64,000 bases of DNA from an uncultured Eubacteriales bacterium (GTDB lineage Bacteria; Bacillota; Clostridia; Lachnospirales; Lachnospiraceae). The notes below the pieces were generated by a model, which saw nothing but the letters and a program-made list of their open reading frames with translations, made no database searches and was not told where the DNA came from. Within the stretch, counting starts at the first letter, position 1, and every line of letters begins with the position of its first letter. Shown in pieces: positions 1 through 8,355 of this stretch. A program made the translations under genes and the position numbers. Where the stretch lies: the NCBI GenBank assembly GCA_900315665.1, contig OMZX01000002.1, forward strand, positions 62,001 to 126,000, read 5' to 3'.

Positions 1-458
1 TTGATCAGAAAATGGCGATGGAGCTTTCGAAGGAGGACGATCTGATTTTCCTTTGCGGTCACTATGAAGGAATCGATGAACGGGCGCTCCAGCTTCTTCA
101 GGTTGAGAATGTTTCCATTGGCGATTATATCCTGACAGGTGGCGAGCTTCCGGCACTCTCGATGATTGATGCCATTTCCCGTCTAGTACATGGTGTCCTC
201 AACAAGGATGCTTCCTATGAAATCGAGAGCTTTTCAGATGGGCTTTTGGAATTTCCGCAGTATACGAGGCCAGCTGAAATCGAGGGACTTCGTGTTCCGG
301 ATATTCTTTTATCCGGCGATCATAAGAAAGTGGATGCTTGGCGCCATGAACAGAGTCTTAACCGTACGAAGGAGCTTCGTCCGGATCTGTATGCAGCTTA
401 TGTTGCTTCTCATCAAGAGGAGTTTATGCCAAAGAAGAATAGAAGAAAAGCAAAATAA
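1..458 (+). CDS. trmD: tRNA (guanine-37-N1)-methyltransferase TrmD, C-terminal part
   Basis: TrmD transfers a methyl group from S-adenosylmethionine to N1 of G37 in tRNAs with a G at position 36, which prevents +1 frameshifting. The window opens inside the gene: the reading frame is open from base 3 without a start, so the N-terminal part is missing. The visible part holds the SPOUT trefoil-knot signature ([10 protein letters not shown] and [12 protein letters not shown]), followed by the C-terminal helical domain that ends in a basic tail. The next gene is rplS, the usual order being rimM-trmD-rplS, although here rplS also has a promoter of its own. Family assignment is secure; only the truncation limits it. 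Confidence 0.96.
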   Translation, partial: DQKMAMELSKEDDLIFLCGHYEGIDERALQLLQVENVSIGDYILTGGELPALSMIDAISRLVHGVLNKDASYEIESFSDGLLEFPQYTRPAEIEGLRVPDILLSGDHKKVDAWRHEQSLNRTKELRPDLYAAYVASHQEEFMPKKNRRKAK

Positions 459-461
459 AAC

Positions 462-490
462 TTGCAATTCAACTATTATTATGCTAAATT
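462..490 (+). promoter_or_regulatory. Promoter for rplS
   Basis: TTGCAA at 462-467 and TAAATT at 485-490 are separated by 17 bases, with a TGC extended -10 element just before the -10. It starts immediately after the trmD stop, so rplS can be made independently of the rimM-trmD transcript. Confidence 0.6.
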
Positions 491-496
491 TTATGA

Positions 497-605
497 GTTG
501 TGTTTAAAGGAGATATTCCGCTGACGATGCTTGAAAGAGAGCGTGAATGCAGCTTGATGTTTTTCATTTTGACTGCTCCGTGCATGAATGTCAAATAGTT
601 TAAAT
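497..605 (+). promoter_or_regulatory. Untranslated leader of rplS, possible L19 leader RNA
   Basis: About 110-120 bases lie between the likely transcription start and the rplS ribosome binding site, and they contain no convincing gene. Many Firmicutes carry a structured autoregulatory leader here (the L19 leader family), in which L19 binds its own mRNA. I see short complementary segments (for example GCTG near 521 and CAGC near 550) but cannot prove the fold by eye. A covariance-model search with the L19 leader model would decide. Confidence 0.35.
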
Positions 606-617
606 GGAGGTTTCGCA

Positions 618-971
618 ATGGCAAACAGCGATATCATTAAGGAAATTGAACAGGGCCAGCTGAAGGCTGAGGTACCTGCGTTTAAGACCGGTGACACGGT
701 TCGTGTGTACAACAAGATTAAAGAGGGTACGCATGAGAGAATTCAGGTTTATGAGGGAACTGTACTGAAGATCCAGGGTGGATCAAACAGAGCTACCTTT
801 ACTGTAAGAAAGAGCTCAAACGGCATCGGTGTTGAGAAGACATGGCCGCTCCACAGCCCGATGGTAGAGAAGGTTGAGGTTGTAAGACCGGCTAAGGTTA
901 GAAGAGCTAAGCTTACTTACCTTAGAAATCGTGTTGGTAAGGCTGCCAAGGTTAAGGCTGCACAGCAGTAA
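618..971 (+). CDS. rplS: 50S ribosomal protein L19
   Basis: L19 sits at the interface of the 30S and 50S subunits. The 117-residue product matches the family in length and content: the [13 protein letters not shown] and RIQVYEGTV segments and a lysine/arginine-rich C-terminus. The start at 618 was chosen because TGGAGG lies seven bases upstream; the frame is open further upstream but the extra residues are not L19-like. It is followed by a strong rho-independent terminator, so it is likely the last gene of the trmD unit and also a separate unit. Confidence 0.98.
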   Translation: MANSDIIKEIEQGQLKAEVPAFKTGDTVRVYNKIKEGTHERIQVYEGTVLKIQGGSNRATFTVRKSSNGIGVEKTWPLHSPMVEKVEVVRPAKVRRAKLTYLRNRVGKAAKVKAAQQ

Positions 972-988
972 TTTACAGTATAAAGAGG

Positions 989-1019
989 GAGCGTTCCTAC
1001 ATAGGGACGCTCTTTTTTT
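989..1019 (+). terminator. Rho-independent terminator after rplS
   Basis: A GAGCGT/ACGCTC stem extended by a further three pairs (TCC/GGG) with a six-base loop is followed by seven T residues. It separates rplS from lepB. Confidence 0.9.
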
Positions 1020-1095
1020 CTAATCAGCTATGCTTTTGGACTCAAATAAGCTTTTATAAAAAACACGGTAAAATTTGAAAGGAGCTTCTAGCATT

Positions 1096-1623
1096 ATGAG
1101 AGAGCACAATCCACTACAACAGTTTGTGCATGCCATGACCGATATCATTGTACTGATCTCACTGGCTTGGTTTATCGTGCATAGCTTTCTTTCAACAGAA
1201 ATCATTTCTGGTCACAGTATGGAGCCGTCTCTGTCTGCTGGGGATCTCGTCATGGTCGATACATTGCGATATCAGTTTGTGAAGCCCAAACGATTTGATA
1301 TCGTTGAGTTTCGACGGTCCGGACATGATGATAATGTAAAACGAGTGGTTGCGCTTCCTGGTGAAACAATTGTGATTCAAAACAATCGGATTTATATTGA
1401 TGGAAGACTTTTAGAAAATGATTTCTTGCCGGATGTGTCCCTTGCGGGCATCGCTGCAAATCCAGTGCAGTTAGGCGCAAACGAATATTTTCTGATTGGA
1501 GATAATGCAGATTCTTCGGAGGATAGCCGCTTCAGTAATGTTGGGAATGTCCGGCTTGAGCAAATCATCGGACGTGTATGGTTTCGGTTGAAACCGTTTA
1601 ACAAATTTGGACCTACCAAATAG
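1096..1623 (+). CDS. lepB: Type I signal peptidase
   Basis: Membrane-anchored serine protease that removes signal peptides from exported preproteins outside the membrane. The 175-residue protein has one N-terminal membrane segment (about residues 18-36), the catalytic serine in SGHSMEPSL, the catalytic lysine in NVKRVVALPGE, and the conserved GDN-SxDSR box (GDNADSSEDSR). This short single-TM form is usual in Gram-positives. The ATG at 1096 lies 11 bases after GAAAGGAG, a rather long spacing; an in-frame TTG at 1075 precedes that ribosome binding site and is less likely. It sits in the rplS-lepB-rbgA-rnhB order typical of Firmicutes. Confidence 0.95.
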   Translation: MREHNPLQQFVHAMTDIIVLISLAWFIVHSFLSTEIISGHSMEPSLSAGDLVMVDTLRYQFVKPKRFDIVEFRRSGHDDNVKRVVALPGETIVIQNNRIYIDGRLLENDFLPDVSLAGIAANPVQLGANEYFLIGDNADSSEDSRFSNVGNVRLEQIIGRVWFRLKPFNKFGPTK

Positions 1624-1642
1624 TGTTTAAGGAAGGAGTAAC

Positions 1643-2500
1643 ATGGAAATTCAATGGTATCCCGGACATATGGCGAAGGCCAAACGAAATATACGAGAGG
1701 ATCTGAAACTGATCGATCTTGTGATAGAAATCGTGGATGCGAGATGCCCGGATTCATCAAGAAATCCGGATATCGACAGTTTCGCAAAGGATAAATTAAG
1801 AATTCTCCTTCTAAATAAGGCGGATCTTGCAGATCCGAAGGGCACGAAAGATTTCTCGTGTTACTTTCAGGGAAGAGATATTTACACCTTAGAAATTGAT
1901 GCAAGAAATAAAAGTTCATTAAAGGGCCTTTCTCCCCTGATTGAACGTGCGGCGAAGCCACTTATTGATAAAAATCTGGCACGTGGTATCAAAACGCCTG
2001 TGATCCGTGCGATGGTGCTCGGTGTCCCAAACGTTGGAAAATCTACCTTCATCAACACGTATGTCGGGCGTTCTATGGCGAAAACCGGGAACAAACCCGG
2101 CGTAACACGTGGCAATCAGTGGATTAAGGTCGGGAAAAGGCTGGAACTTCTTGATACGCCTGGTATTACATGGCCGAAATTCGAACGGGAGATTGTGGGC
2201 TTAAATCTTGCCTTGATCGGATCCATCAATGATGAAATCATAAATACGGATGAACTCGTTTTTTATCTCATTAAATATTTGGTTCGCTATTATCCGGATG
2301 CACTACCTATGCGATATGGTGAATCATTAAAGGGTCTTACTGAAGCCATCGAGGTGTACGATGCGATTGGCGTTCGTCGTGGTTGTGTAAAAAAAGGTGG
2401 TGGCGTAGATTATACCAGAACCGGTCGCCTGATTCTGGATGATTTTCGTGCAGGAAGACTGGGACGAATTACACTGGAACATCCAAGGGAGCAAGCATGA
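1643..2500 (+). CDS. rbgA: Ribosome biogenesis GTPase RbgA (YlqF)
   Basis: Circularly permuted GTPase that helps complete late 50S subunit assembly around L16 and other late proteins. The 285-residue product shows the permuted order: the G4 motif NKAD comes first (about residue 57), then the P-loop GVPNVGKSTF, then DTPG, followed by a C-terminal RNA-binding helical domain. The N-terminus WYPGHMAKAK is a family hallmark. GGAAGGAG lies just upstream of the ATG at 1643. The stop overlaps the rnhB start by four bases (ATGA), indicating translational coupling. Confidence 0.97.
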   Translation: MEIQWYPGHMAKAKRNIREDLKLIDLVIEIVDARCPDSSRNPDIDSFAKDKLRILLLNKADLADPKGTKDFSCYFQGRDIYTLEIDARNKSSLKGLSPLIERAAKPLIDKNLARGIKTPVIRAMVLGVPNVGKSTFINTYVGRSMAKTGNKPGVTRGNQWIKVGKRLELLDTPGITWPKFEREIVGLNLALIGSINDEIINTDELVFYLIKYLVRYYPDALPMRYGESLKGLTEAIEVYDAIGVRRGCVKKGGGVDYTRTGRLILDDFRAGRLGRITLEHPREQA

Positions 2501-3156
2501 GAACATTGACTGGCGAAAGGCTGGAAAAAGAAAGAGCCAGGTTAAGGGCGATGCGCGTATATGAAGATGCATATCCGGCGCTTCAGTACATCGGTGGAAT
2601 TGACGAGGCTGGCCGTGGACCACTGGCCGGTCCTGTCGTTGCGGCCTGCTGTATCTTGCCAAAGGATGTAGAAATTCTCTATCTCAATGATTCTAAGAAG
2701 GTGACACCGAATCGTCGGGAAGTCTTATTCCCCGAAATAAAAGAAAAAGCAATTGCGTTTGGCATCGGTATTGTCGATGCCGAGGAAATTGACCGGGTGA
2801 ATATTTTACAGGCTGATTATGAGGCAATGCGTATTGCTATTCGTGAAGTGGAAGAGAAGCTCCATAAAGAACCTGAGCTTTTATTGAATGATGCTGTTAC
2901 GATTCCTGATGTAAGCATTGAACAAATTCCGATTATAAAGGGCGATGCAAAATCTGTTTCTATTGCGGCAGCTTCTATTCTTGCGAAGGTAACCAGGGAC
3001 CATATGATGCTTCAGTATGATGAGGAATATCCTCAATATGGTTTTGCTAAGCATAAGGGCTATGGAACAAGGGAACATATCGAAGCGCTGAAAAAATATG
3101 GTCCGTGTCCGATTCACAGACGGAGCTTCATCGGACATTTTGTGAAGGAATCATGA
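2497..3156 (+). CDS. rnhB: Ribonuclease HII
   Basis: Endonuclease that cuts the RNA strand of RNA-DNA hybrids and removes ribonucleotides misincorporated in DNA. The 219-residue protein carries the signature GIDEAGRGPLAGPVVAACC with the first catalytic Asp-Glu pair, a further acidic site in LNDSKKV, and the C-terminal GYGT and HRRSF segments seen in the family. About 35 residues precede the catalytic core. It overlaps rbgA by four bases and the following yraN by a few bases, so the unit is tightly packed. Confidence 0.96.
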   Translation: MRTLTGERLEKERARLRAMRVYEDAYPALQYIGGIDEAGRGPLAGPVVAACCILPKDVEILYLNDSKKVTPNRREVLFPEIKEKAIAFGIGIVDAEEIDRVNILQADYEAMRIAIREVEEKLHKEPELLLNDAVTIPDVSIEQIPIIKGDAKSVSIAAASILAKVTRDHMMLQYDEEYPQYGFAKHKGYGTREHIEALKKYGPCPIHRRSFIGHFVKES

Positions 3157-3512
3157 TGACGAATAAGACGGAAAACCACAAAAAAGGTCAATCTTCAGAA
3201 GATGCGGCTGTAGATTATCTCTGTGGGCTCGGATATGAAATCCTTGAGAGAAATTATCGGTTTCATAAACAGGAGATCGATATCATCGCGAAGGATCATG
3301 ACTATTTTGTCTTCGTGGAGGTGAAATCGAGGAAATCTCCAAGGGATGGATATGGGTTTCAGGCGGTCGATTACAGAAAGCAGATGACTATCCGAAAGGT
3401 AGCGGAGGCGTTTCTTATAAAGCAGAGACTGTCTTTATATGGGACGCCGTGTCGCTTTGATATTATTTCGATGGATGACGGAGAGCTTCGGCATTTTAAG
3501 AATGCTTTTTGA
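3153..3512 (+). CDS. yraN: YraN family putative endonuclease (UPF0102)
   Basis: Small protein of the PD-(D/E)XK nuclease fold, function not established, almost always found beside rnhB. The 119-residue product has the family pattern GYEILERNYR, then the nuclease-like QEIDIIA (Glu and Asp) and VFVEVKSR (E-x-K). The start is one of two adjacent ATG codons (3153 or 3156); AAGGAA upstream fits the second slightly better. Both overlap the rnhB stop. A short GC-rich hairpin follows the stop. Confidence 0.9.
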   Translation: MMTNKTENHKKGQSSEDAAVDYLCGLGYEILERNYRFHKQEIDIIAKDHDYFVFVEVKSRKSPRDGYGFQAVDYRKQMTIRKVAEAFLIKQRLSLYGTPCRFDIISMDDGELRHFKNAF

Positions 3513-3516
3513 GAAC

Positions 3517-3541
3517 GCGGGCGCAGTTGCCCGCTTTGCTT
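3517..3541 (+). terminator. Weak terminator after yraN
   Basis: GCGGGC (3517-3522) pairs with GCCCGC (3529-3534) across a six-base loop, followed by TTTGCTT, a poor T-tract. It overlaps the -35 of the trpS promoter. Confidence 0.5.
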
Positions 3542-3555
3542 ATGTATGATATAAT
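3527..3555 (+). promoter_or_regulatory. Promoter for trpS
   Basis: TTGCCC (3527-3532) and a perfect TATAAT (3550-3555) lie 17 bases apart, with a TGA extended -10. The transcribed leader would be only about 35 bases, too short for a T-box, so no tRNA-sensing control is visible for this tryptophanyl-tRNA synthetase. Confidence 0.65.
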
Positions 3556-3597
3556 TTCTAGGATTTTGAAAATTTCGATGTCATAGGAGGAATTGTG

Positions 3598-4746
3598 ATG
3601 CAGGCTAAGGACTGTGAAAAGAAAATCATTCTGACTGGAGATCGTCCCACAGGAAAGCTTCATCTCGGGCATTTTGTGGGCTCTTTAAAAAGACGTGTTG
3701 AGCTTCAGAATTCCGGGAAATTTGATGATATATATATTCTTGTTGCTGATGACCAGGCTTTGACAGATAACTGGGATAATCCTAAGAAGGTGAGAGATAA
3801 CATCATTGAAGTAGCTCTGGATTATCTTTCTGTAGGCATTGATCCGAATAAGTCCAGTATTTGTATTCAGTCTGCGATTCCTGCATTGCATGCGCTGACT
3901 TTTTATTATATGAATCTTGTGACGACGCAGCGTCTTTCCAGAAATCCTACCGTAAAATCAGAGATGAAGCTCCGTGGCTTCTCGGGTGAGGATAATGATG
4001 ACAACGAACAGGGTCTGCCTGCTGGTTTCTTCACCTATCCGGTTTCACAGACAGCGGATATTACTGCCTTTAAGGCGACGACAGTACCAGCGGGTGAAGA
4101 TCAGATGCCGATGATCGAGCAGGCACGTGAGATTGCGCGCCGCTTTAATACAATCTATAAAAAGGATATTCTAGTTGAACCGGATATCATGCTGCCGGAA
4201 AATGAGACGCAGAGAAGATTACCAGGTATCGATGGCAAGGCAAAAATGTCGAAGTCTCTTGGCAACTGCATCTATCTGTCGGATGGTCCGAAGACGGTCA
4301 AGACAAAGGTCATGAATATGTACACGGATCCGACACACATTAACATTGCAGATCCTGGTCATGTCGAGGGCAATATGGTCTTTACCTATCTTGATGCATT
4401 CCTGCAGGATGACAGTCAGTTTGCAGAGTATCTTCCGGAGTTTAAGAATCTCCAGGAAATGAAGGAAGCCTATGAAAAGGGCGGCCTTGGTGATATGAAG
4501 TGTAAGAAATTTCTTCTTAAAGTTATGGAGGAATTACTTCAGCCGATCCGGGAAGAACGGGCAAAATGGGAAGACAATATTGGGGATGTGTATGATATTC
4601 TGAAGGCCGGCACCGATAAAGCAGTACGTACGACCAACAATACGCTTCGTGAAGTTCGAGAAGCCATGCGCATCGATTATTTCGATGATCGGGAAACGAT
4701 TCTTAAGGATTGGGACAGCTGGGTGAAAGAGAGCCGAGAGGCCTGA
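3598..4746 (+). CDS. trpS: Tryptophanyl-tRNA synthetase
   Basis: Class Ic aminoacyl-tRNA synthetase charging tRNA-Trp. The 382-residue protein has TGDRPTGKLHLGHF (the HIGH-equivalent) near the N-terminus and KAKMSKSLGN (KMSKS loop) in the middle. It is longer than the compact form of about 330 residues, with an acidic insertion (GEDNDDNEQG) after the RNPTVK segment and an extended C-terminal domain. AGGAGG lies seven bases before the ATG at 3598; a GTG at 3595 is in frame but too close. recU follows three bases after the stop. Confidence 0.96.
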   Translation: MQAKDCEKKIILTGDRPTGKLHLGHFVGSLKRRVELQNSGKFDDIYILVADDQALTDNWDNPKKVRDNIIEVALDYLSVGIDPNKSSICIQSAIPALHALTFYYMNLVTTQRLSRNPTVKSEMKLRGFSGEDNDDNEQGLPAGFFTYPVSQTADITAFKATTVPAGEDQMPMIEQAREIARRFNTIYKKDILVEPDIMLPENETQRRLPGIDGKAKMSKSLGNCIYLSDGPKTVKTKVMNMYTDPTHINIADPGHVEGNMVFTYLDAFLQDDSQFAEYLPEFKNLQEMKEAYEKGGLGDMKCKKFLLKVMEELLQPIREERAKWEDNIGDVYDILKAGTDKAVRTTNNTLREVREAMRIDYFDDRETILKDWDSWVKESREA

Positions 4747-4749
4747 TGC

Positions 4750-5313
4750 ATGGGAACCTGGAAATCGAGAGGCCTTCGTGGCTCTCAACTTGAGGATCTC
4801 ATCAATATTACCAATGAAGTATATCTTGAGAAGCATCTTGCTTGTGTGCAGAAGATTCCGACGCCGATTACGCCAATCAATATGAATGAAGATCATACAC
4901 AAATCACACTGGCATATTTCAACCAGAAATCGACGGTTGACTACATCGGTGTTGTCCAGGGCATCCCTGTGTGCTTTGATGCAAAGGAATGTGCCTCCCG
5001 CTCGTGGCAGCTATCAAATCTTCATCCGCATCAGGTGCGTTTCATGGAGGCATTTGAACAGCAGCAGGGCATCAGCTTCATTCTTCTTGATTTTACCTCT
5101 TTACATGAAATTTATTATATCCCCTTTAGAGACATCCGGTATTTTTGGGAAAGATGTCAGAATGGAGGACGTAAATCCTTTTCTTATGATGAAATCGATC
5201 ATCACTATCTGGTAAAAAGTGAAAAGGAGATGCTGGTGCATTATCTTGTACCTTTGCAGAGGGATTTAGATCAGCGTGATCAGACGGGATCTGAAGCAGA
5301 AGACGCAGATTAA
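4750..5313 (+). CDS. recU: Holliday junction resolvase RecU
   Basis: RecU cleaves four-way DNA junctions during recombination and chromosome segregation in Firmicutes, which use it instead of RuvC. The 187-residue protein shows the RecU pattern: an N-terminal substrate-binding region, QKIPTPITP, STVDYIG, the nuclease core FDAKEC (D-A-K in place of the more common E-A-K) and NLHPHQVRFM. In many Bacilli it is paired with a penicillin-binding protein gene; here it follows trpS with a three-base gap, so it is probably transcribed from the trpS promoter. Confidence 0.9.
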   Translation: MGTWKSRGLRGSQLEDLINITNEVYLEKHLACVQKIPTPITPINMNEDHTQITLAYFNQKSTVDYIGVVQGIPVCFDAKECASRSWQLSNLHPHQVRFMEAFEQQQGISFILLDFTSLHEIYYIPFRDIRYFWERCQNGGRKSFSYDEIDHHYLVKSEKEMLVHYLVPLQRDLDQRDQTGSEAEDAD

Positions 5314-5348
5314 CAAAGAAAAATTTATACCAGCGAAATCATGATGGC

Positions 5349-5376
5349 TCAGAAGAAGATTCGGTCTGATTTTTTT
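5349..5376 (+). terminator. Possible terminator after recU
   Basis: A short stem TCAGA/TCTGA with an eleven-base loop is followed directly by seven T residues at 5370-5376. The stem has only five pairs, so termination may be partial and trkA may be read through. Confidence 0.45.
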
Positions 5377-5400
5377 CGTGTACCACTTGGAGGTTTTTAG

Positions 5401-6771
5401 ATGAATATTATTGTCGTTGGCTGTGGAAAGGTGGGACTCACACTGGCCCGTCAGTTGAACCAGGAGAACCACAATGTCACGATCATTGACAGTGATGAAA
5501 AGGTCTTACGACATGCGGTAGATTCTCTGGATGTCATGGGAATTCATGGCAATGGCGCCATGCTGAAGACCCAGCAGGAAGCTGGTGTACATAATGCTGA
5601 CGTCCTGATCGCAGCCACCAACTCAGATGAGATTAATATGCTTTGCTGTCTGATTGCGAAAAAGGAAGGTAACTGCAACACAATTGCAAGAATCAGAAAT
5701 CCGGAATATTCTGAGGAAATTACCTATCTTCGTGATGAACTGAATCTTGCCATGGTTATCAATCCGGAAATGATTGCTGCGCGTGAGGTGGAGCGTTTGA
5801 TCCGTTTTCCGTCTGCGACAAGAATCGATTCCTTCTCCCGTGGAAAAATTGATATGATTCGTACGCGAGTTCCATCTCATAGTGTGCTTTGCGGCCGAAA
5901 GCTCTATGAAATTTCAAAGCTTCTTACGGTAAGCGTACTCATTTGCTCGATTGAACGTGGTGATCAGGTGATCATCCCTTCCGGCTCGGATGAAATTCTC
6001 GCTGACGATATGATCAGCTTTATTGTGAAGCCGCAAAATGCCAATGATTTCTTTCAGCAGGTTGGGATTCATTATGCGCCGATCCGAAGCTGTATGATCG
6101 TGGGTGGCGGTAAGGTTACCTACTATATTGCCAAGTATTTGCAGGAAAATCATATGAAATGCCGTCTTAAGATCATTGATATGGATAAAGACCGCTGTGA
6201 TTTCCTGGCAGATGCCTTTCCTGGTGCTACGATCATCAATGGCGACGGTACGGATCAGGATCTTCTGATTCGTGAAGGCATCGAAAATACCGATGCGTTC
6301 TGTGCACTCACCGGCTTCGATGAAGAAAATATCATGCTGTCTCTGTATGCCGGAAAGCTTTCTTCTAAGGCTCGTCTGGTAACGAAGATTAACCGTATTG
6401 GTTTTGAAAATGTAATTTCAGAAATGAATCTTGGTTCTATGATTTATCCGAAGCTGATCGTAGCGGATTACATCGTGCAGTATGTACGCGCGTTGCAAAA
6501 TTCGCAGGGTTCTAACGTAGAGACGCTATATAAGATCGCAAATGGCAAAGCGGAAGCGCTTGAATTTAAAGTTAAGGATGATCCGGAACTTGTAAACCAT
6601 ACCTTTATGGAGCTTCATTTTAAGCCGAATGTGCTGATTGCTGCAATCATGCGGAATCATCAGATGATCACGCCAAAGGGCCAGGATTACATGCTGCCTG
6701 GTGATAGTGTCATCGTGATTACGACAAATACAGGTTTTAACGATCTAAAGGATATTCTGCAGTATTTTTGA
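5401..6771 (+). CDS. trkA: Trk system potassium uptake regulatory protein TrkA
   Basis: Cytoplasmic gating ring subunit that binds NAD(H) or ATP and controls K+ flux through TrkH. The 456-residue protein is the duplicated form: RCK_N plus TrkA_C in each half. The first Rossmann motif is VVGCGKVGLTLA at residue 5 and the second is IVGGGKVTYYIA near residue 230. GGAGG lies upstream of the ATG. trkH follows after about 70 bases, so both subunits of the uptake system are produced together. Confidence 0.96.
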   Translation: MNIIVVGCGKVGLTLARQLNQENHNVTIIDSDEKVLRHAVDSLDVMGIHGNGAMLKTQQEAGVHNADVLIAATNSDEINMLCCLIAKKEGNCNTIARIRNPEYSEEITYLRDELNLAMVINPEMIAAREVERLIRFPSATRIDSFSRGKIDMIRTRVPSHSVLCGRKLYEISKLLTVSVLICSIERGDQVIIPSGSDEILADDMISFIVKPQNANDFFQQVGIHYAPIRSCMIVGGGKVTYYIAKYLQENHMKCRLKIIDMDKDRCDFLADAFPGATIINGDGTDQDLLIREGIENTDAFCALTGFDEENIMLSLYAGKLSSKARLVTKINRIGFENVISEMNLGSMIYPKLIVADYIVQYVRALQNSQGSNVETLYKIANGKAEALEFKVKDDPELVNHTFMELHFKPNVLIAAIMRNHQMITPKGQDYMLPGDSVIVITTNTGFNDLKDILQYF

Positions 6772-6842
6772 TGCTGTTTGTGCCTTTATGATGGCGCAAC
6801 GGATGTAAGCATTATTATTTTGGGAAGGTAAATCGGTCTTTC

Positions 6843-8285
6843 ATGAATATTGGAATGATCATTTATGTGCTGGGTTATGTGCTGAAGCTTGAAGCAGCAG
6901 CTATGGTACCGGCTATCATATGTGGTTTCGTTTATAAAGAAAATGTGATTCCGCTTCTTGTGACTACCTTTATCAGCTTTTTCCTGGGGCAGGGCATGAG
7001 TCTTAAGCATCCGAAGCGTACGGATTTTTACGCAAGGGAAGGCTTCGTCATCTGCGCGCTGAGCTGGATTGTGATGTCTGTCATCGGCGCATTGCCATTT
7101 TATATCAGTGGAACGATACCACATTATATTGACGCTTTATTTGAAATTGTTTCAGGCTTTACGACGACAGGCGCCTCTGTTTTATCTGATGTAGAGCATC
7201 TTGGACACGGGCTTTTGTTCTGGCGTTCCTTCAGTCACTGGGTCGGCGGTATGGGTGTTCTGGTGCTTGTTCTGACGATCCTTCCACTCGGCGGTGGCTA
7301 TAATATGATGATCATGAAGGCAGAATCTCCGGGACCGGATGTTTCTAAGATGGTGCCGCGTGTCGCAGATACGGCAAAGGCGCTATACCGCATCTATGTA
7401 ATCATGACTGTCGTGACCTTTTTCCTCTATCTTTTCAGCGGCATGACTGTCTTTGATTCGTTCTGTATCGCCTTCGGATCTGCAGGTACTGGCGGCTTCG
7501 CTGTACGGAATAATGGCATGGCCGATTATTCATGGTTTTCCCAGTTCCTGATCACGGTGATGATGATTCTGTTTGGCGTGAATTTTAATGTTTACTACCT
7601 TTTGCAGAAGAAAAAATGGCACGATGCCTTTCATTGCGAAGAGGCCCGAGTATATTTTGGCATCATTTTATGCGCAACGCTTTTCATCACCTGGAATATT
7701 CTCAATGTTACGCCAGGACATCCTCTGTATGTTTTACATCATGTTTTCTTTACAGTAGGTTCGATCATCACGACGACGGGTTATTCGACGCTTGACTTTT
7801 CACGGTGGCCGCAGGCAAGCCAGATGGTGATTCTTTTTCTTATGTATGTGGGCGCCTGTGCCGGCTCAACAGGAGGCGGGCTTAAGGTGTCAAGGCTCAT
7901 CATCATGTTTAAGGAAATTTTCAAGGAAATGCACATGCTGATTCATCCGGAGGCTGTGAAACGTATCCGGTTGGAAGGAAGGAGCCTCGAACATAATGTG
8001 GTACGGTCGGTAAACTGTTACCTCATCATGTATAATTTTATTTATCTGATTTCTGTTTTTATTATTTCCTTTGACGGTTTTGATTTTACGACGAATTTTT
8101 CGGCGGTTGCAGCAACGTTCAACAATATTGGACCAGGCCTCGGATCAGTTGGTCCGGTTAGCAATTTCGGACATTATTCAGATTTATCAAAACTTGTTTT
8201 AATATTTGATATGCTTGCAGGAAGACTTGAAATTCTGCCGATGCTGGTACTCTTTGCCCGTAAAACGTGGAAAAGAGTCAATTAA
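6843..8285 (+). CDS. trkH: Trk/Ktr-type potassium transporter, membrane subunit TrkH
   Basis: Integral membrane K+ channel-like transporter, working with TrkA. The 480-residue protein has about ten membrane segments and four pore-loop repeats whose glycines line the filter, recognisable as SGFTTTGASV, SAGTGGFAVRNNG, TTTGYSTLDF and NNIGPGLGSVG. The last segment is arginine- and lysine-rich (ARKTWKRVN). The ribosome binding site GGGAAGG lies unusually far (about 14 bases) from the ATG at 6843; an ATG four codons further on is an alternative start. Confidence 0.95.
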   Translation: MNIGMIIYVLGYVLKLEAAAMVPAIICGFVYKENVIPLLVTTFISFFLGQGMSLKHPKRTDFYAREGFVICALSWIVMSVIGALPFYISGTIPHYIDALFEIVSGFTTTGASVLSDVEHLGHGLLFWRSFSHWVGGMGVLVLVLTILPLGGGYNMMIMKAESPGPDVSKMVPRVADTAKALYRIYVIMTVVTFFLYLFSGMTVFDSFCIAFGSAGTGGFAVRNNGMADYSWFSQFLITVMMILFGVNFNVYYLLQKKKWHDAFHCEEARVYFGIILCATLFITWNILNVTPGHPLYVLHHVFFTVGSIITTTGYSTLDFSRWPQASQMVILFLMYVGACAGSTGGGLKVSRLIIMFKEIFKEMHMLIHPEAVKRIRLEGRSLEHNVVRSVNCYLIMYNFIYLISVFIISFDGFDFTTNFSAVAATFNNIGPGLGSVGPVSNFGHYSDLSKLVLIFDMLAGRLEILPMLVLFARKTWKRVN

Positions 8286-8307
8286 ACAAGAGTTTTTCAC
8301 ATAGTTG

Positions 8308-8336
8308 TTGACAAAATCCCACTCCCGTCCTAAGAT
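8308..8336 (+). promoter_or_regulatory. Consensus promoter for the Xer-type recombinase
   Basis: A perfect TTGACA (8308-8313), a 17-base spacer and TAAGAT (8331-8336). Transcription would start around 8343, only a dozen bases before the ATG, so the mRNA begins almost at the GGGAGG ribosome binding site. Confidence 0.8.
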
Positions 8337-8355
8337 AAAATCCGGGAGGCAGATT

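Noticed and set aside
3556..3597. Possible T-box in front of trpS, and similarly in front of alaS
   Set aside because: The leaders are about 40 and 60-90 bases, far too short for a T-box, and no T-box sequence (TGGNACCGCG type) was seen.
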